From assembly GCA_002747395.1 (NCBI GenBank), contig PDPE01000049.1, positions 1 through 64,000 on the forward strand: DNA of 64,000 nt. The letters run 5' to 3'. Position numbers and translations under genes: made by a program. The DNA is from Pseudomonadota bacterium. Lineage in GTDB: Bacteria; Pseudomonadota; Gammaproteobacteria; Pseudomonadales; Oleiphilaceae. Shown in pieces: positions 1-8,142 of this stretch (the first letter of the stretch is position 1; every line of letters begins with the position of its first letter). The notes under the pieces were generated by a model. That model was not told where the DNA came from. It searched no databases and saw nothing but the letters and a program-made list of their open reading frames with translations.

Positions 1-181
1 GGGAATGCATCAGGGCACCAGGCTGGGTGAAGCAACGTTGCTTCGCACATTATTAAAAAAGCGGTTTGGTAATTTACCTGACTGGGCAGATCAAAAATTA
101 AATAGTGCCACCACCGAAGAGATGGAATTGTGGGCGGGGAGAATGCTTGATGCCGAACGGCTGGATATGGTTTTTGATTAG
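1..181 (+). CDS. C-terminal fragment of a DUF4351 / Rpn-family PD-(D/E)XK nuclease-like protein, cut by the window edge
   Basis: The open frame enters at the left edge and stops with TAG at 179-181; only about 59 residues are visible. The tail has the pattern of DUF4351, the C-terminal domain found on many Rpn-family (recombination-promoting nuclease, formerly 'putative transposase') proteins: GEATLL near the start, an RFG-LPDW core, then ATTEE-MELW and a final LDAERLDMVFD. Such genes are often multicopy and mobile-associated. The catalytic nuclease domain would lie to the left of the window, so activity cannot be judged. A decayed second copy of this tail lies at 2427-2509. The family call is from motif memory, not from a search. 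Confidence 0.72.
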   Translation, partial: GMHQGTRLGEATLLRTLLKKRFGNLPDWADQKLNSATTEEMELWAGRMLDAERLDMVFD

Positions 182-278
182 CTTGTAGTACCCGATCGCG
201 GTTAAATTCACCACTATTACCAACACTATATTATTGACCTCTCATTCCAGGCCTGACCGGCCTCCCACTGAAAAATGG

Positions 279-306
279 TTGATAATATCCCGATTCAGGA
301 TAGAAT
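279..306 (+). promoter_or_regulatory. Sigma-70-like promoter of the methylase gene
   Basis: TTGATA at 279-284 (5 of 6 to consensus) and TAGAAT at 301-306 (5 of 6) are separated by 16 bases. Transcription would start near 313, about 30 bases before the methylase ATG. An operator-like motif fills the spacer (separate entry). Confidence 0.65.
285..302 (+). promoter_or_regulatory. Operator-like motif inside the methylase promoter, shared with the control-gene promoter
   Basis: ATATCCCGATTCAGGATA occupies the spacer between the -35 and -10 boxes. It matches 16 of 18 bases with 2382-2399 upstream of the HTH control gene. A protein bound here would be expected to block RNA polymerase, so the simplest reading is repression of the methylase by the control protein. 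The inverted repeat GGATA-N5-TATCC at 298-312 overlaps it. Binding is inferred, not shown. Confidence 0.6.
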
Positions 307-342
307 GTATCCTCATTTCTACAACGCGAAGCTGCTCATTTG

Positions 343-1422
343 ATGGCCAATAATAAAGTTGAGCTTGACAGGCTATATTTAGGCGATTGCCTGGACCTGT
401 TAGCCACTATTCCAGATGAATCAATTGATTTAATTGTTTCATCACCACCCTATAACATTGGAAAAGAATATGAGAGCCGATCCCCCCTGAATGTTTACCT
501 GGAAGCACAGAAAAAAGTTCTGGTGGAGTGCCACAGGGTTCTTAAAAAAACCGGTTCTATTTTTTGGCAGGTCGGTTCGTATTCTTATAAGGGCACATTG
601 GTTCCTCTTGACGTTAAGTTTTTCCCAATTTTCGAAGAACTGGGCATGCTTCCAATCAATAGAATTGTTTGGTTAAGGCAGCATGGTCTTCAGGCAAAAA
701 ACAAGTTTTCATGCCGACACGAGACTGTTCTGTGGTTTGCGAAGTCTATGGATTACAAATTCAGTCTTGAAGAAATTCGCGTACCTCAAAAATATCAAAA
801 CAAAAAGCACCATAAAGGTGAAAAGAAAGGTGAGCTATCCTGTAACCCCGATGGAAAAAATCCTGGCGATGTTTGGGCTTTTAGAAACGTAAAACACAAC
901 CATGAGGAGCAAACAATTCACCCTTGCCAGTTTCCAGAAGACTTTGTTAATCGGGTAATTCTTTCTACAACTATAGAGGGAGATACAGTTTTAGACCCTT
1001 ATATGGGTACAGGGACTGTTCCCGTAGTGGCGAAAAATACCAAACGTCATTTCTACGGTGCCGACCTGGATGAAAAGTATTACGGTGTGGCAAACAGAAG
1101 ACTTTCCGGCAAGCCAAATAAAGAAGGCTATTTCCCTAATCTGAAGTCATTACGTGATTACATTGAGATAACTGGCGAGCCTGCTTCAAAATATCGGTTT
1201 GATCTGCAAAAAGGAAAAGTTGCATCAGATCGGAGTAAATCCAAAATATTTGATGAAGAACATCATCTGAATGAGTTCTATTCGAGGATTGGTTATGAAG
1301 AAGAGGCGTTTTCTTGCAGAGTAAAGGGCCTTGAAATTCCCAGAGACCCAAAACTGAATGGAAATGGAAAACAAACGCCTTCTAAAAGCACTATACCTGA
1401 CCTCTTTGATGAAGGAGGATAG
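343..1422 (+). CDS. Type II DNA methyltransferase (N4-cytosine/N6-adenine, beta-type motif order)
   Basis: Modification half of the restriction system. The 359-residue protein carries the catalytic motif SPPYNIG at about residues 34-40, followed much later by the AdoMet-binding motif DPYMGTG at about 218-224, just after HPCQFPEDFVNRVI. This is the motif-IV-before-motif-I order of beta-class MTases (Pfam N6_N4_Mtase). SPPY is typical of N4-cytosine enzymes but also occurs in N6-adenine ones. Because the partner nuclease resembles BglII, whose methylase is an N4-cytosine enzyme, N4-cytosine is my preference. A TTG three bases upstream (340) could also start it; I chose the ATG. It converges on the endonuclease gene with 6 bases between stop codons. 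Confidence 0.9.
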   Translation: MANNKVELDRLYLGDCLDLLATIPDESIDLIVSSPPYNIGKEYESRSPLNVYLEAQKKVLVECHRVLKKTGSIFWQVGSYSYKGTLVPLDVKFFPIFEELGMLPINRIVWLRQHGLQAKNKFSCRHETVLWFAKSMDYKFSLEEIRVPQKYQNKKHHKGEKKGELSCNPDGKNPGDVWAFRNVKHNHEEQTIHPCQFPEDFVNRVILSTTIEGDTVLDPYMGTGTVPVVAKNTKRHFYGADLDEKYYGVANRRLSGKPNKEGYFPNLKSLRDYIEITGEPASKYRFDLQKGKVASDRSKSKIFDEEHHLNEFYSRIGYEEEAFSCRVKGLEIPRDPKLNGNGKQTPSKSTIPDLFDEGG

Positions 1423-1428
1423 TCTTCT

Positions 1429-2094
1429 TTACCTGGTTATAACGGCTCTACTTCTTGCGGTGTTGCCTGGCGCTATATCTACGGGAACTTTTTCTTGCTG
1501 AATAACTTTTCTTGAGTAGCGCGGGTTATCATAGGTTGTCCAAATAGAAGGAATATTTCTACCCATCGGAGACTCTAAACCTGCCAACCTGACAGGTATG
1601 CTGAAGCCACCATGTTGAACCAGCGCATCCAACTGGTTAATTGCCTGTTCGTAATACAGGGTGCTCTGAGATGCTGGAAACATATGGGCCTTCGCAACGA
1701 TAATAAGCAATTCTGCTTTTGATCTGCCAAGAACAGTTTCAGATTTAAAAAACAGGTCGCTTCGTTGAATATTATTCATTAAAAATGGATAGTTAGAAAA
1801 TTGAACTTCTACGAGCAAGCCTCTTTTCACAAAGTCAATGTCTTTCCCAAGGAATCTGAACTCATTTGGTATGTTTACATTTGAGCCCCAACCGCAACCA
1901 GTCATCTTACTTTTTATGTAGGCATTTGTGCCAACCGGGTCGAAAATCGCTTGACCTTTTAAACCAGCCTGATCTGATGCCTTTAAGTGGAGTGGCATAT
2001 CAGATAAAACCCGGGATATCTGATTCCATTCATTTTGATAGTTTTTATTAATTAGTGTGGAGACACTATTGTAGTCTTTAAATCTTAAATCCAT
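1429..2094 (-). CDS. BglII/BstYI-like type II restriction endonuclease
   Basis: Cleaving half of the restriction system, 221 residues, the usual size for BglII. The diagnostic piece is IDF then VEVQF: Asp87, Glu96 and Gln98 have the same spacing as the catalytic Asp84, Glu93 and Gln95 of BglII. BglII cuts AGATCT and BstYI cuts RGATCY, so a GATC-centred target is likely, but the recognition loops cannot be read from sequence alone. The ATG lies inside the end of the upstream control gene (17-base overlap) and is preceded by a good ribosome site (GGAGAAG). It is therefore co-transcribed and probably translationally coupled with the control gene, which would delay nuclease appearance after entry into a new host. 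Confidence 0.85.
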   Translation of the reverse strand: MDLRFKDYNSVSTLINKNYQNEWNQISRVLSDMPLHLKASDQAGLKGQAIFDPVGTNAYIKSKMTGCGWGSNVNIPNEFRFLGKDIDFVKRGLLVEVQFSNYPFLMNNIQRSDLFFKSETVLGRSKAELLIIVAKAHMFPASQSTLYYEQAINQLDALVQHGGFSIPVRLAGLESPMGRNIPSIWTTYDNPRYSRKVIQQEKVPVDIAPGNTARSRAVITR

Positions 2095-2335
2095 CTATCT
2101 TCTCCAAAGTAAGGCAATATTGCCTAATAAAATCCGAGGGTGAGTCTCCCAGGTATTGAATTAACTCAATTAACTCTATTGCATCGATTTTCCGTTCCCC
2201 GCTTTCGTACTTGGAAACGAAAGATTGTGGTTTTGAAAGTTTCAAGGCCAGCTCTGCTTGCGTCAAATTCAATTCTTTACGATGCGAAACAAGCATTTTC
2301 CGCAAAATAATTCTTTTACTATCGTTTAAGCTCAC
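2078..2335 (-). CDS. XRE-family HTH control (C) protein of the restriction-modification system
   Basis: An 85-residue single-domain DNA-binding protein with a GTG start. It has the classic XRE helix-turn-helix: LNLTQAELALKL (helix 2), a turn, then PQSFVSKYESGERK (recognition helix). Its size, position directly upstream of and overlapping the endonuclease gene, and direct repeats in its promoter match controller proteins of systems such as BglII, PvuII and Esp1396I, which activate C and R transcription and in some systems repress M. Here the same motif occurs at the methylase promoter, so dual control is plausible. A generic XRE repressor is the alternative. Confidence 0.85.
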   Translation of the reverse strand: MSLNDSKRIILRKMLVSHRKELNLTQAELALKLSKPQSFVSKYESGERKIDAIELIELIQYLGDSPSDFIRQYCLTLEKIDGFKI

Positions 2336-2363
2336 AGCCGGTCTCGAAATATTTTGGAAATAG

Positions 2364-2402
2364 TGTATAACCTGTTTCAGGATATCCCATTTCAGGATAT
2401 CC
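2364..2402 (-). promoter_or_regulatory. C-box direct repeats and promoter of the control/endonuclease operon
   Basis: TTTCAGGATATCC occurs twice, at 2375-2387 and 2390-2402, one start 15 bases after the other; each copy contains the perfect palindrome GGATATCC. On the minus strand a TATACA (2364-2369) can serve as -10, but the expected -35 position (about 2387-2392) is poor and lies between the repeats. A weak -35 overlapped by two operators is the usual design of C-protein-activated promoters: the distal site activates and the proximal site represses at high dose. Confidence 0.65.
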
Positions 2403-2426
2403 TTTTTTTCGGATTAGTAACCAAAC

Positions 2427-2509
2427 AACGCCACAACCGAAGAACTGGAGTTATAGACGGAAAAAATGCCTGATGTCAAACAGCTGGAAGCGTTTTTTGA
2501 CTGGTTTGC
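2427..2509 (+). pseudogene. Decayed second copy of the DUF4351 gene tail
   Basis: Read in frame from 2427 the translation gives NATTEELEL, an in-frame TAG at 2454-2456, then TEKMPDVKQLEAFFDW. This lines up residue by residue with the intact tail at about 97-181 (NSATTEEMELW, then MLDAERLDMVFD). DNA similarity runs slightly past the original stop codon. The internal stop and lack of any upstream domain show it is a relic. It lies just outside the C-box repeats, so the restriction system is bracketed by the two copies. Confidence 0.7.
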
Positions 2510-2718
2510 ACCCAATCGGAGTTTTATAGTCATTTGAGGGGAAACGGGGTTCTGGATTATTTCGCAATCAAGCCTGCCTCTTTTCTTTTTTTGTTCGGCA
2601 TCCGTTTTGTTGTGGTCTATTATAGCCGACTGCTATCAAATTGCCGGTGTGCATCAAAAACCGGCGCACTTTTAGCAGATTCGCACGAGCTTACGAAATA
2701 TCTCACGGATTCGCAACA

Positions 2719-3735
2719 ATGAAAACAGTCGCAAAAACAGGCCATAACCTCGAAGGCCCGCGCCACACAGTAGCTCGCCGCTTCTCGGTGGCACCCATGA
2801 TGGACTGGACCGACCGGCACTTTCGGTATTTTTGCCGACTCATATCCAGTCAGGCACTCCTGTATACTGAAATGGTCACCACTGGTGCCTTGATTCATGG
2901 TGATCGGAAGCGTTTTCTTGATTTTTCTGGAGCAGAACAGCCTGTTGCACTGCAATTGGGTGGCAGTAATCCGGATGAATTGACAGCCTGCTGTAAAATG
3001 GCCGAAGACTGGGGCTACAACGAAGTGAACCTGAATGTGGGTTGCCCGAGCGACCGGGTTCAGAATAACAGGATTGGAGCCTGCCTGATGGCCCACCCGG
3101 AGCTGGTTGCAGAGTGTTTTTCGGCAATGCAAAACAAGACAAACCTGCCCGTTACAATCAAGCATCGTATCGGTATTGACGACCAGGACAGTTATGAACA
3201 CCTGCACCACTTCGTCAAAACAGTATCCAGCGCAGGGTGCAAGACCTTTATTGTTCACGCCCGAAAAGCCATACTCAACGGCCTGAGTCCGAAAGAAAAT
3301 CGCAGTATTCCACCCTTGATTTATGATCGTGTCTATCAATTGAAAAGTGACTTCCCCCATCTGGAAATTGCAGTGAATGGCGGCATTGCCACATTAGATG
3401 AATGCAAGAATCATTTGGAACAGGTTGATGGTGTGATGTTGGGGCGGGAGATTTATCATAATCCCTGGATACTCCACGACGTAGATTCCCGGTTGTTCAA
3501 TACACCAGACACGCTGGGCAACCGACATGAAGCTGTTGAACAATTTTTACCCTATGTCGAACGCCAATTGCAGTCTGGTGTATACCTGGGCTATATGACT
3601 CGACATATACTGGGTATTTTTCACGGTCAACCTGGTGGCAAGAAATTCCGACGGTATTTAAGTGAAAATGCACATAAACCGGGTGCCGATATTAGTGTAA
3701 TACAACAAGCGCTTGCACTGGTACCACGAACCTGA
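2719..3735 (+). CDS. dusA: tRNA-dihydrouridine(20/20a) synthase DusA
   Basis: FMN- and NADPH-dependent enzyme that reduces U20/U20a in the tRNA D-loop. The start of the TIM barrel reads FSVAPMMDWTDRHFRYF, typical of DusA. The active-site loop NVGCPSDRVQ contains the catalytic Cys, followed by KHRIGIDD and the FMN-binding FIVHARKA, with VNGGI and GREIYHNPW further on. From the chosen ATG (2719) it is 338 residues, normal for DusA; an earlier in-frame ATG at 2641 would add 26 residues with no family support. The 5' end of dusA is a known insertion site for integrative elements, and the restriction system lies directly upstream. Confidence 0.95.
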   Translation: MKTVAKTGHNLEGPRHTVARRFSVAPMMDWTDRHFRYFCRLISSQALLYTEMVTTGALIHGDRKRFLDFSGAEQPVALQLGGSNPDELTACCKMAEDWGYNEVNLNVGCPSDRVQNNRIGACLMAHPELVAECFSAMQNKTNLPVTIKHRIGIDDQDSYEHLHHFVKTVSSAGCKTFIVHARKAILNGLSPKENRSIPPLIYDRVYQLKSDFPHLEIAVNGGIATLDECKNHLEQVDGVMLGREIYHNPWILHDVDSRLFNTPDTLGNRHEAVEQFLPYVERQLQSGVYLGYMTRHILGIFHGQPGGKKFRRYLSENAHKPGADISVIQQALALVPRT

Positions 3736-4009
3736 ACAAGCCAGGCGATGCGTTTCAGGGTGCCCTGCGGGACATTTGTTTTATAATTCCATTTAATTTG
3801 CGAAGGATCTCGACGCCCTTTATTATTAACCCCGGTGCTATTCGCCTTCAGGTATCTGCCTGTGGAGGCCCGTACCGGGTGGGTGAACAGTTACCATTAA
3901 TATTCACTGCCATGACACAAAGCCTGACTCTCTGACCAGGATAGACAACGACCTGTTGGCGGGCGGCAGTGTACAGTGATTGATGCAGATAAAACACGGG
4001 AAAATATGA

Positions 4010-4963
4010 ATGCCCTCAAAACTTGAACAACTGAGCCAAATGACGACTGTGGTTGCCGATACCGGTGATATTGATGCGATTAAAAAATGGCAACCACAGG
4101 ACGCGACCACGAATCCGTCATTGATATACAAGGCAGTGCAACAGGAAAGCTACCAGCCATTTCTTCAGAAAGCAGCTGAATGGGCAGTAAAACAGTCCGG
4201 CTCAAGTTCAGAGCAGTTAACACATGCGGCCGACTACTTGGCAGTCGCGATTGGTGAAGAGATACTGAACACTATTCCAGGCAGAGTATCGACAGAGGTC
4301 GACGCACGTTTGTCATTCGATACCAGGGCCACGGTTGAAAAAGCACGCAAACTGATTCGTCTGTATCAGGATCATCACATTTCTTCTGATCGCGTTCTGA
4401 TAAAAATCGCATCCACGTGGGAAGGCATCAAGGCTGCAGAAATTCTGGAAAAGGAAGGAATACAGTGTAACCTGACTTTGTTGTTCAGCTTCGCCCAGGC
4501 CGTGGCCTGTGCACAGGCGGGCGTATTTCTCATTTCTCCTTTCGTCGGGCGCATATTGGACTGGTACAAGAAAAACGAAAAACCCGAAGGCTACGCCCCT
4601 CATCAGGATCCGGGTGTTTTATCTGTGACCCGCATCTACCAGTACTATAAAGCGCACGACTATAGCACGGTTGTCATGGGCGCCAGCTTCAGAAGTCAGG
4701 AGCAAATAGAGCAACTTGCCGGTTGTGACCGCTTGACGATCAGCCCGAATCTGCTGGCTTCCCTGAGTGAAGACAATTCCGAGTTGAAGCGTTGTTTAAT
4801 GCCAGTGGAACATGCAAGCAACGCTCCTCTGCCATTGGGAGAGTCAGATTTTCGCTGGCAATTAAACGAGGATGCCATGTCCACAGAAAAGCTGGCTGAA
4901 GGTATTAGACAGTTTGCAAAAGATCAGGTCGCTCTTGAGCAGCAGTTGACCAAAATGCTCTGA
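4010..4963 (+). CDS. tal: Transaldolase
   Basis: Pentose phosphate pathway enzyme moving a dihydroxyacetone unit between sugar phosphates through a Schiff-base lysine. At 317 residues it is the TalA/TalB type. The family signature DATTNPSLI is near residue 33. The Schiff-base lysine lies in [12 protein letters not shown], and [10 protein letters not shown] follows. The ATG has GGGAAA just upstream. It stands alone on the plus strand after a 274-base gap following dusA in which I see no gene. Confidence 0.96.
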   Translation: MPSKLEQLSQMTTVVADTGDIDAIKKWQPQDATTNPSLIYKAVQQESYQPFLQKAAEWAVKQSGSSSEQLTHAADYLAVAIGEEILNTIPGRVSTEVDARLSFDTRATVEKARKLIRLYQDHHISSDRVLIKIASTWEGIKAAEILEKEGIQCNLTLLFSFAQAVACAQAGVFLISPFVGRILDWYKKNEKPEGYAPHQDPGVLSVTRIYQYYKAHDYSTVVMGASFRSQEQIEQLAGCDRLTISPNLLASLSEDNSELKRCLMPVEHASNAPLPLGESDFRWQLNEDAMSTEKLAEGIRQFAKDQVALEQQLTKML

Positions 4964-5076
4964 ACAATAACGGTCTGCCTGGAGTACAATTGGCTATCTG
5001 GCTTCATGGAATATTGATAAATCACCCTGACCAATTTATATTCCAGGTATGAAACTTGCCGAGTGCGTAATTGACT

Positions 5077-5538
5077 ATGTTAAAAAAGTTGCTGTCACTG
5101 CTGGACAACCTGTCGGAACACAAAGACAATACCGCAGACAGTCGGGATAAACACTCCAGACTCGCGGCCCTGGGACTGATGTTCCAATTGGGTGCCATTG
5201 ATCTGAGTCTGGACGAATCCGAACGAAGCCAGATAAAGAACACAGCAGCCAATTTATTTCAGCTTGACCCTGATGAAGTCGATTCCGTAGTCCAGGAAGC
5301 CGAATCACTGGCAAAAGATTCAACTTCACTGTACGAATTTACGCATTACATCAACGAAAACTTTGGTAGAAATGAAAAAATCAGGCTGATTGAAAACTTG
5401 TGGGATCTGGCCCTTGCTGACAGCCATTTGTGTAAGTACGAAGAACATTTTATCAGGCGAGTGGCAGACCTGATTTACGTCAACCATGATGAATTCATTC
5501 AAACCAAATTGAAATCACAGTCGAAACAAAAAGCCTGA
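5077..5538 (+). CDS. TerB-like protein
   Basis: A soluble, all-helical, acidic protein of 153 residues resembling the TerB (tellurite resistance) family, Pfam TerB. Features include LAALGLMFQLGAIDLSLDESE near the N-terminus and LIENLWDLALADSHLCKYEEHFIRRVADLIYV near the C-terminus; the acidic residues in these two repeats are where TerB binds metal. Solitary TerB proteins are common in Pseudomonadales and their role is not settled; nothing around it suggests tellurite resistance. A TTG at 5071 is an alternative start; I chose the ATG. It ends about 50 bases before the phosphodiesterase gene and may be co-transcribed with it. Confidence 0.75.
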   Translation: MLKKLLSLLDNLSEHKDNTADSRDKHSRLAALGLMFQLGAIDLSLDESERSQIKNTAANLFQLDPDEVDSVVQEAESLAKDSTSLYEFTHYINENFGRNEKIRLIENLWDLALADSHLCKYEEHFIRRVADLIYVNHDEFIQTKLKSQSKQKA

Positions 5539-5590
5539 TCTTCTGCTCATTCTCAGGTACCGGATCATTCATACTGATAAGGCTGATATT

Positions 5591-6328
5591 TTGATTATAT
5601 ATGGTCACCGCGGTGCGAAAGGCGAAGCACCGGAAAATACGATTAGCGGGTTTTCCCTGGCATCTCGGAACGGTATCAGGCATTTTGAGCTTGACGTGCA
5701 GCTTTCCAAAGACAACAAGTTGATGGTACTGCATGACATCAGGGTAGACAGAACAACAGACAGGCGAGGCAAGATTTCAGAATTCACTTCGAGTGAATTG
5801 TCCAAAATGGATGCCAGAAGAAATGTTGCTCCCTGGCCCACTTTTCAAATGATTCCGTCTCTCGAAAATGTCATGGAAAACTCCCCTGACTGCCAACACT
5901 TCCAGTTTGAAGTAAAAACAGAAAGAAGCGCAACCGGGATAGACCGGATTTGCAAAGAGCTTGACCGGCTGTTTAAAGAAAAGGACTATTATCAGAACGC
6001 AAGCGTAACATCTTCCGATACGCGCATACTGAAAAAGATAAAACAGATTAACCCGAACATCAAAACCGGGCTTGTTGCCGAATACCGCGTCCCCAACCCG
6101 GTCAAAAAAGCAAAACGCCTGGGTTGCCACCACCTTTGTGCCAAATGGACAATTATTTCGCCCAAAATCATTGAAGAAGCCAAAAAAGACGGGATGGCCG
6201 TTTCAGCCTGGACGGTAAATCGCATTCAGGATGTTGTTCACCTGAAGCGGATGGGTATCGACAGCGTTATCACCGACTACCCGACCAGTATGCTCGCCTA
6301 CTTTGACAAACATAGGGCCGAATCCTGA
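5591..6328 (+). CDS. Glycerophosphodiester phosphodiesterase (UgpQ/GlpQ family)
   Basis: Predicted to hydrolyse glycerophosphodiesters to glycerol 3-phosphate and an alcohol. The start GHRGAKGEAPENT has the catalytic His and Arg of the GDPD TIM barrel. FELDVQLSKD has the metal-binding Glu and Asp, and VLHD the second active-site His. The C-terminus has SAWTVN and VITDYP, also family features. No signal peptide is seen, so it is cytoplasmic like UgpQ. The start appears to be TTG at 5591, because the GHRG motif follows within five residues and no in-frame ATG is available. Specificity is not predictable from this. Confidence 0.9.
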   Translation: MIIYGHRGAKGEAPENTISGFSLASRNGIRHFELDVQLSKDNKLMVLHDIRVDRTTDRRGKISEFTSSELSKMDARRNVAPWPTFQMIPSLENVMENSPDCQHFQFEVKTERSATGIDRICKELDRLFKEKDYYQNASVTSSDTRILKKIKQINPNIKTGLVAEYRVPNPVKKAKRLGCHHLCAKWTIISPKIIEEAKKDGMAVSAWTVNRIQDVVHLKRMGIDSVITDYPTSMLAYFDKHRAES

Positions 6329-6332
6329 CACC

Positions 6333-6373
6333 GACAACCTGTACTATCCAGCGAATCCAGCGAACAGGTTGTC
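6333..6373. terminator. Perfect 10-bp inverted repeat between convergent genes
   Basis: GACAACCTGT at 6333-6342 is complementary to ACAGGTTGTC at 6364-6373, with a 21-base loop holding a 9-base direct repeat (CCAGCGAAT/CCAGCGAAC). It lies just after the phosphodiesterase stop and before the convergent sthA stop. A transcription end is the likely role, but there is no immediate run of T on either side, so it is not a classic intrinsic terminator. Confidence 0.4.
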
Positions 6374-6425
6374 TCCGTCTGTTTTCAATCAAACTGCAGG
6401 TTGCAACCGGGCTTGAAACTCCTGC

Positions 6426-7826
6426 CTAGAAAATCCGGTTTAGCCCGTTCAAGGCGGCCACCCTGTACGCTTCTGCCATGGTCGGGTAGTTAAACGTGGT
6501 ATTCAAAAAGTAGTCCAGAGAATTCGATTCTCCCGGCTGCTTCATAATTGCCTGCCCGATATGCACAATCTCGGCTGACTGGTCGCCAAAACAATGAATC
6601 CCCAACAGTTGTTTTGTTTCCCGATGGAATAGCAGTTTCAACATACCAACAGCCTCACCAGTGATCTGGGCGCGCGCAAGATCCTTGAAGAACGATTGGC
6701 CTACTTCATAAGGGACTTTTGCTTCGGTAAGCTGCTTTTCGGTCATACCTACAGAACTGATTTCCGGGATGGTATAAATGCCTGTTGGCACATCATCAAT
6801 AAACATTGAATTACCATCATCAAGAATACCTGAAACGGCAGCACGCCCCTGATCATAGGCTGCGCTGGCCAGCGACGGCCATCCAATAACATCGCCGACA
6901 GCGAATATATTGGGAGTGTCAGTTCTGTAACCATGATCCACATGCAGCTGACCTCTTGAGTTCGCCTCCAGACCAATGTTTTCCAGTCGGAGTTTATCTG
7001 TGTTGCCAGACCGGCCATTACACCAGAGAAAAGCATCCGCTTTTATTTTCTTGCCGGATTTCATTTCCAGAATAACACTGTGCTCATCACCGATTACCGA
7101 TTCGTATTCCTCGTTGTGTCTGATCAAAACACCGTAATTTCTAAGGTGATAGCTTAATGCGTCAGAAATTTCATCATCCAGGAATGACAACAATTGATCG
7201 CCGGGGTTGACCAGATCAACTTTTACACCGAGGCCGGAGAATATCGAAGCATATTCACAGCCGATCACACCAGCCCCGTAAATGATCAGGGTACGCGGCG
7301 TATGACTCAGTTTTAAAATACTGTCACTATTGTAAATACGACTGTGATTGAAATTGATATCAGGTGGCAAATAGGGGCGAGAACCGGTTGCAATCACGAA
7401 AGAAGCGCTGTTCAATATCTCCGATGAGTTGACGTTCGCACCACCGACTATTTCAACACGATGCTCATCGACAAAATAGGCCGATCCGGTATACAGATCG
7501 ACTTTATTTCGAGCATAAAACTGAGTACGCAGTTTCACCTGTTTGCTAATGACCTTTTCAGCACTTTGCAAAACATGGGGAAAAGAAAACCAGCGAGGCT
7601 CACCAATATCCCGAAACATATTGTTGGTATTAAAGGTGATGATCTGCTTGACTGCATGTCTCAGGGCTTTGGAAGGTATCGTACCCATATGGGTGCAGTT
7701 TCCACCCACTTGCTTTTTTTCCTCTACAATTGCTACCCGCTTGCCATGTTTCGCGGCACTCATCGCAGCACCTTCGCCGGCAGGACCGGCACCGATTACG
7801 ACTACATCATAATTATGTTCTGCCAT
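6426..7826 (-). CDS. sthA: Soluble pyridine nucleotide transhydrogenase
   Basis: Cytoplasmic FAD enzyme that transfers hydride between NADPH and NAD+, usually draining excess NADPH. At 466 residues it is full length. The FAD-binding [18 protein letters not shown] is at the N-terminus and a second nucleotide-binding fold contains [26 protein letters not shown] keeps only one of the two redox cysteines of lipoamide dehydrogenase relatives, which is diagnostic for SthA. It lies 55 bases downstream of nqrM on the same strand, so NADH made here and the NADH-using Nqr complex may be expressed together. Confidence 0.95.
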   Translation of the reverse strand: MAEHNYDVVVIGAGPAGEGAAMSAAKHGKRVAIVEEKKQVGGNCTHMGTIPSKALRHAVKQIITFNTNNMFRDIGEPRWFSFPHVLQSAEKVISKQVKLRTQFYARNKVDLYTGSAYFVDEHRVEIVGGANVNSSEILNSASFVIATGSRPYLPPDINFNHSRIYNSDSILKLSHTPRTLIIYGAGVIGCEYASIFSGLGVKVDLVNPGDQLLSFLDDEISDALSYHLRNYGVLIRHNEEYESVIGDEHSVILEMKSGKKIKADAFLWCNGRSGNTDKLRLENIGLEANSRGQLHVDHGYRTDTPNIFAVGDVIGWPSLASAAYDQGRAAVSGILDDGNSMFIDDVPTGIYTIPEISSVGMTEKQLTEAKVPYEVGQSFFKDLARAQITGEAVGMLKLLFHRETKQLLGIHCFGDQSAEIVHIGQAIMKQPGESNSLDYFLNTTFNYPTMAEAYRVAALNGLNRIF

Positions 7827-7881
7827 GTATTTAGCTCCAACTGGTTATTATTCTGGTCATTTTAAGGTCATACATTAAAGA

Positions 7882-8133
7882 TCAGGCGCCCGGTTTACGA
7901 TTTGTTGTCGCATCATAACTCAAATCACTCGAATGACCCGTGTTTGCGGCTTTTTGCTTTTCTTTTTTACATCTGTCTTCGTCACCGCCACATATGTCAC
8001 ACGCCACATCCATACCCAGGGCCTTCATGCCGCCACAGGAACCTGAAATGGGCTTTCTACCCATCAATACACCCACTGACATAATCAGGATAAACAACAC
8101 CATCACAATAAAAACGACAACAAAGGTACCCAT
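7882..8133 (-). CDS. nqrM: Na+-NQR maturation protein NqrM (DUF539)
   Basis: Small membrane protein (83 residues) needed to assemble the Na+-translocating NADH:quinone reductase, thought to deliver iron to the cysteine-ligated iron centre between NqrD and NqrE. One N-terminal transmembrane helix (about 4-25) is followed by the conserved cysteine region: SCGGMKALG, then CDICGGDEDRCKK, with four cysteines. It is the last gene of the nqr operon, 9 bases after apbE, the standard place for this family. Confidence 0.93.
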   Translation of the reverse strand: MGTFVVVFIVMVLFILIMSVGVLMGRKPISGSCGGMKALGMDVACDICGGDEDRCKKEKQKAANTGHSSDLSYDATTNRKPGA

Positions 8134-8142
8134 AGCTTTACC

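Noticed and set aside
241..263. AGGCC-N5-GGCCT hairpin as terminator of the DUF4351 gene
   Set aside because: A 5-bp stem with no T run; too weak to call.
247..2510. Toxin-antitoxin reading of the HTH gene and its partner
   Set aside because: The partner has BglII active-site spacing and a methylase lies beside it, so restriction-modification explains the locus better.
2641..2718. Longer dusA reading with 26 extra N-terminal residues
   Set aside because: The extra residues are not DusA-like, and the ATG at 2719 gives the family length.
2876..3142. Minus-strand ORFs inside dusA, and similar ORFs inside other genes
   Set aside because: They are frame shadows of well-identified genes with no independent evidence.
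5071..5538. TerB-like gene as evidence of a tellurite-resistance (ter) island
   Set aside because: No terA, C, D, E or Z nearby; solitary TerB-like genes are common in core genomes.
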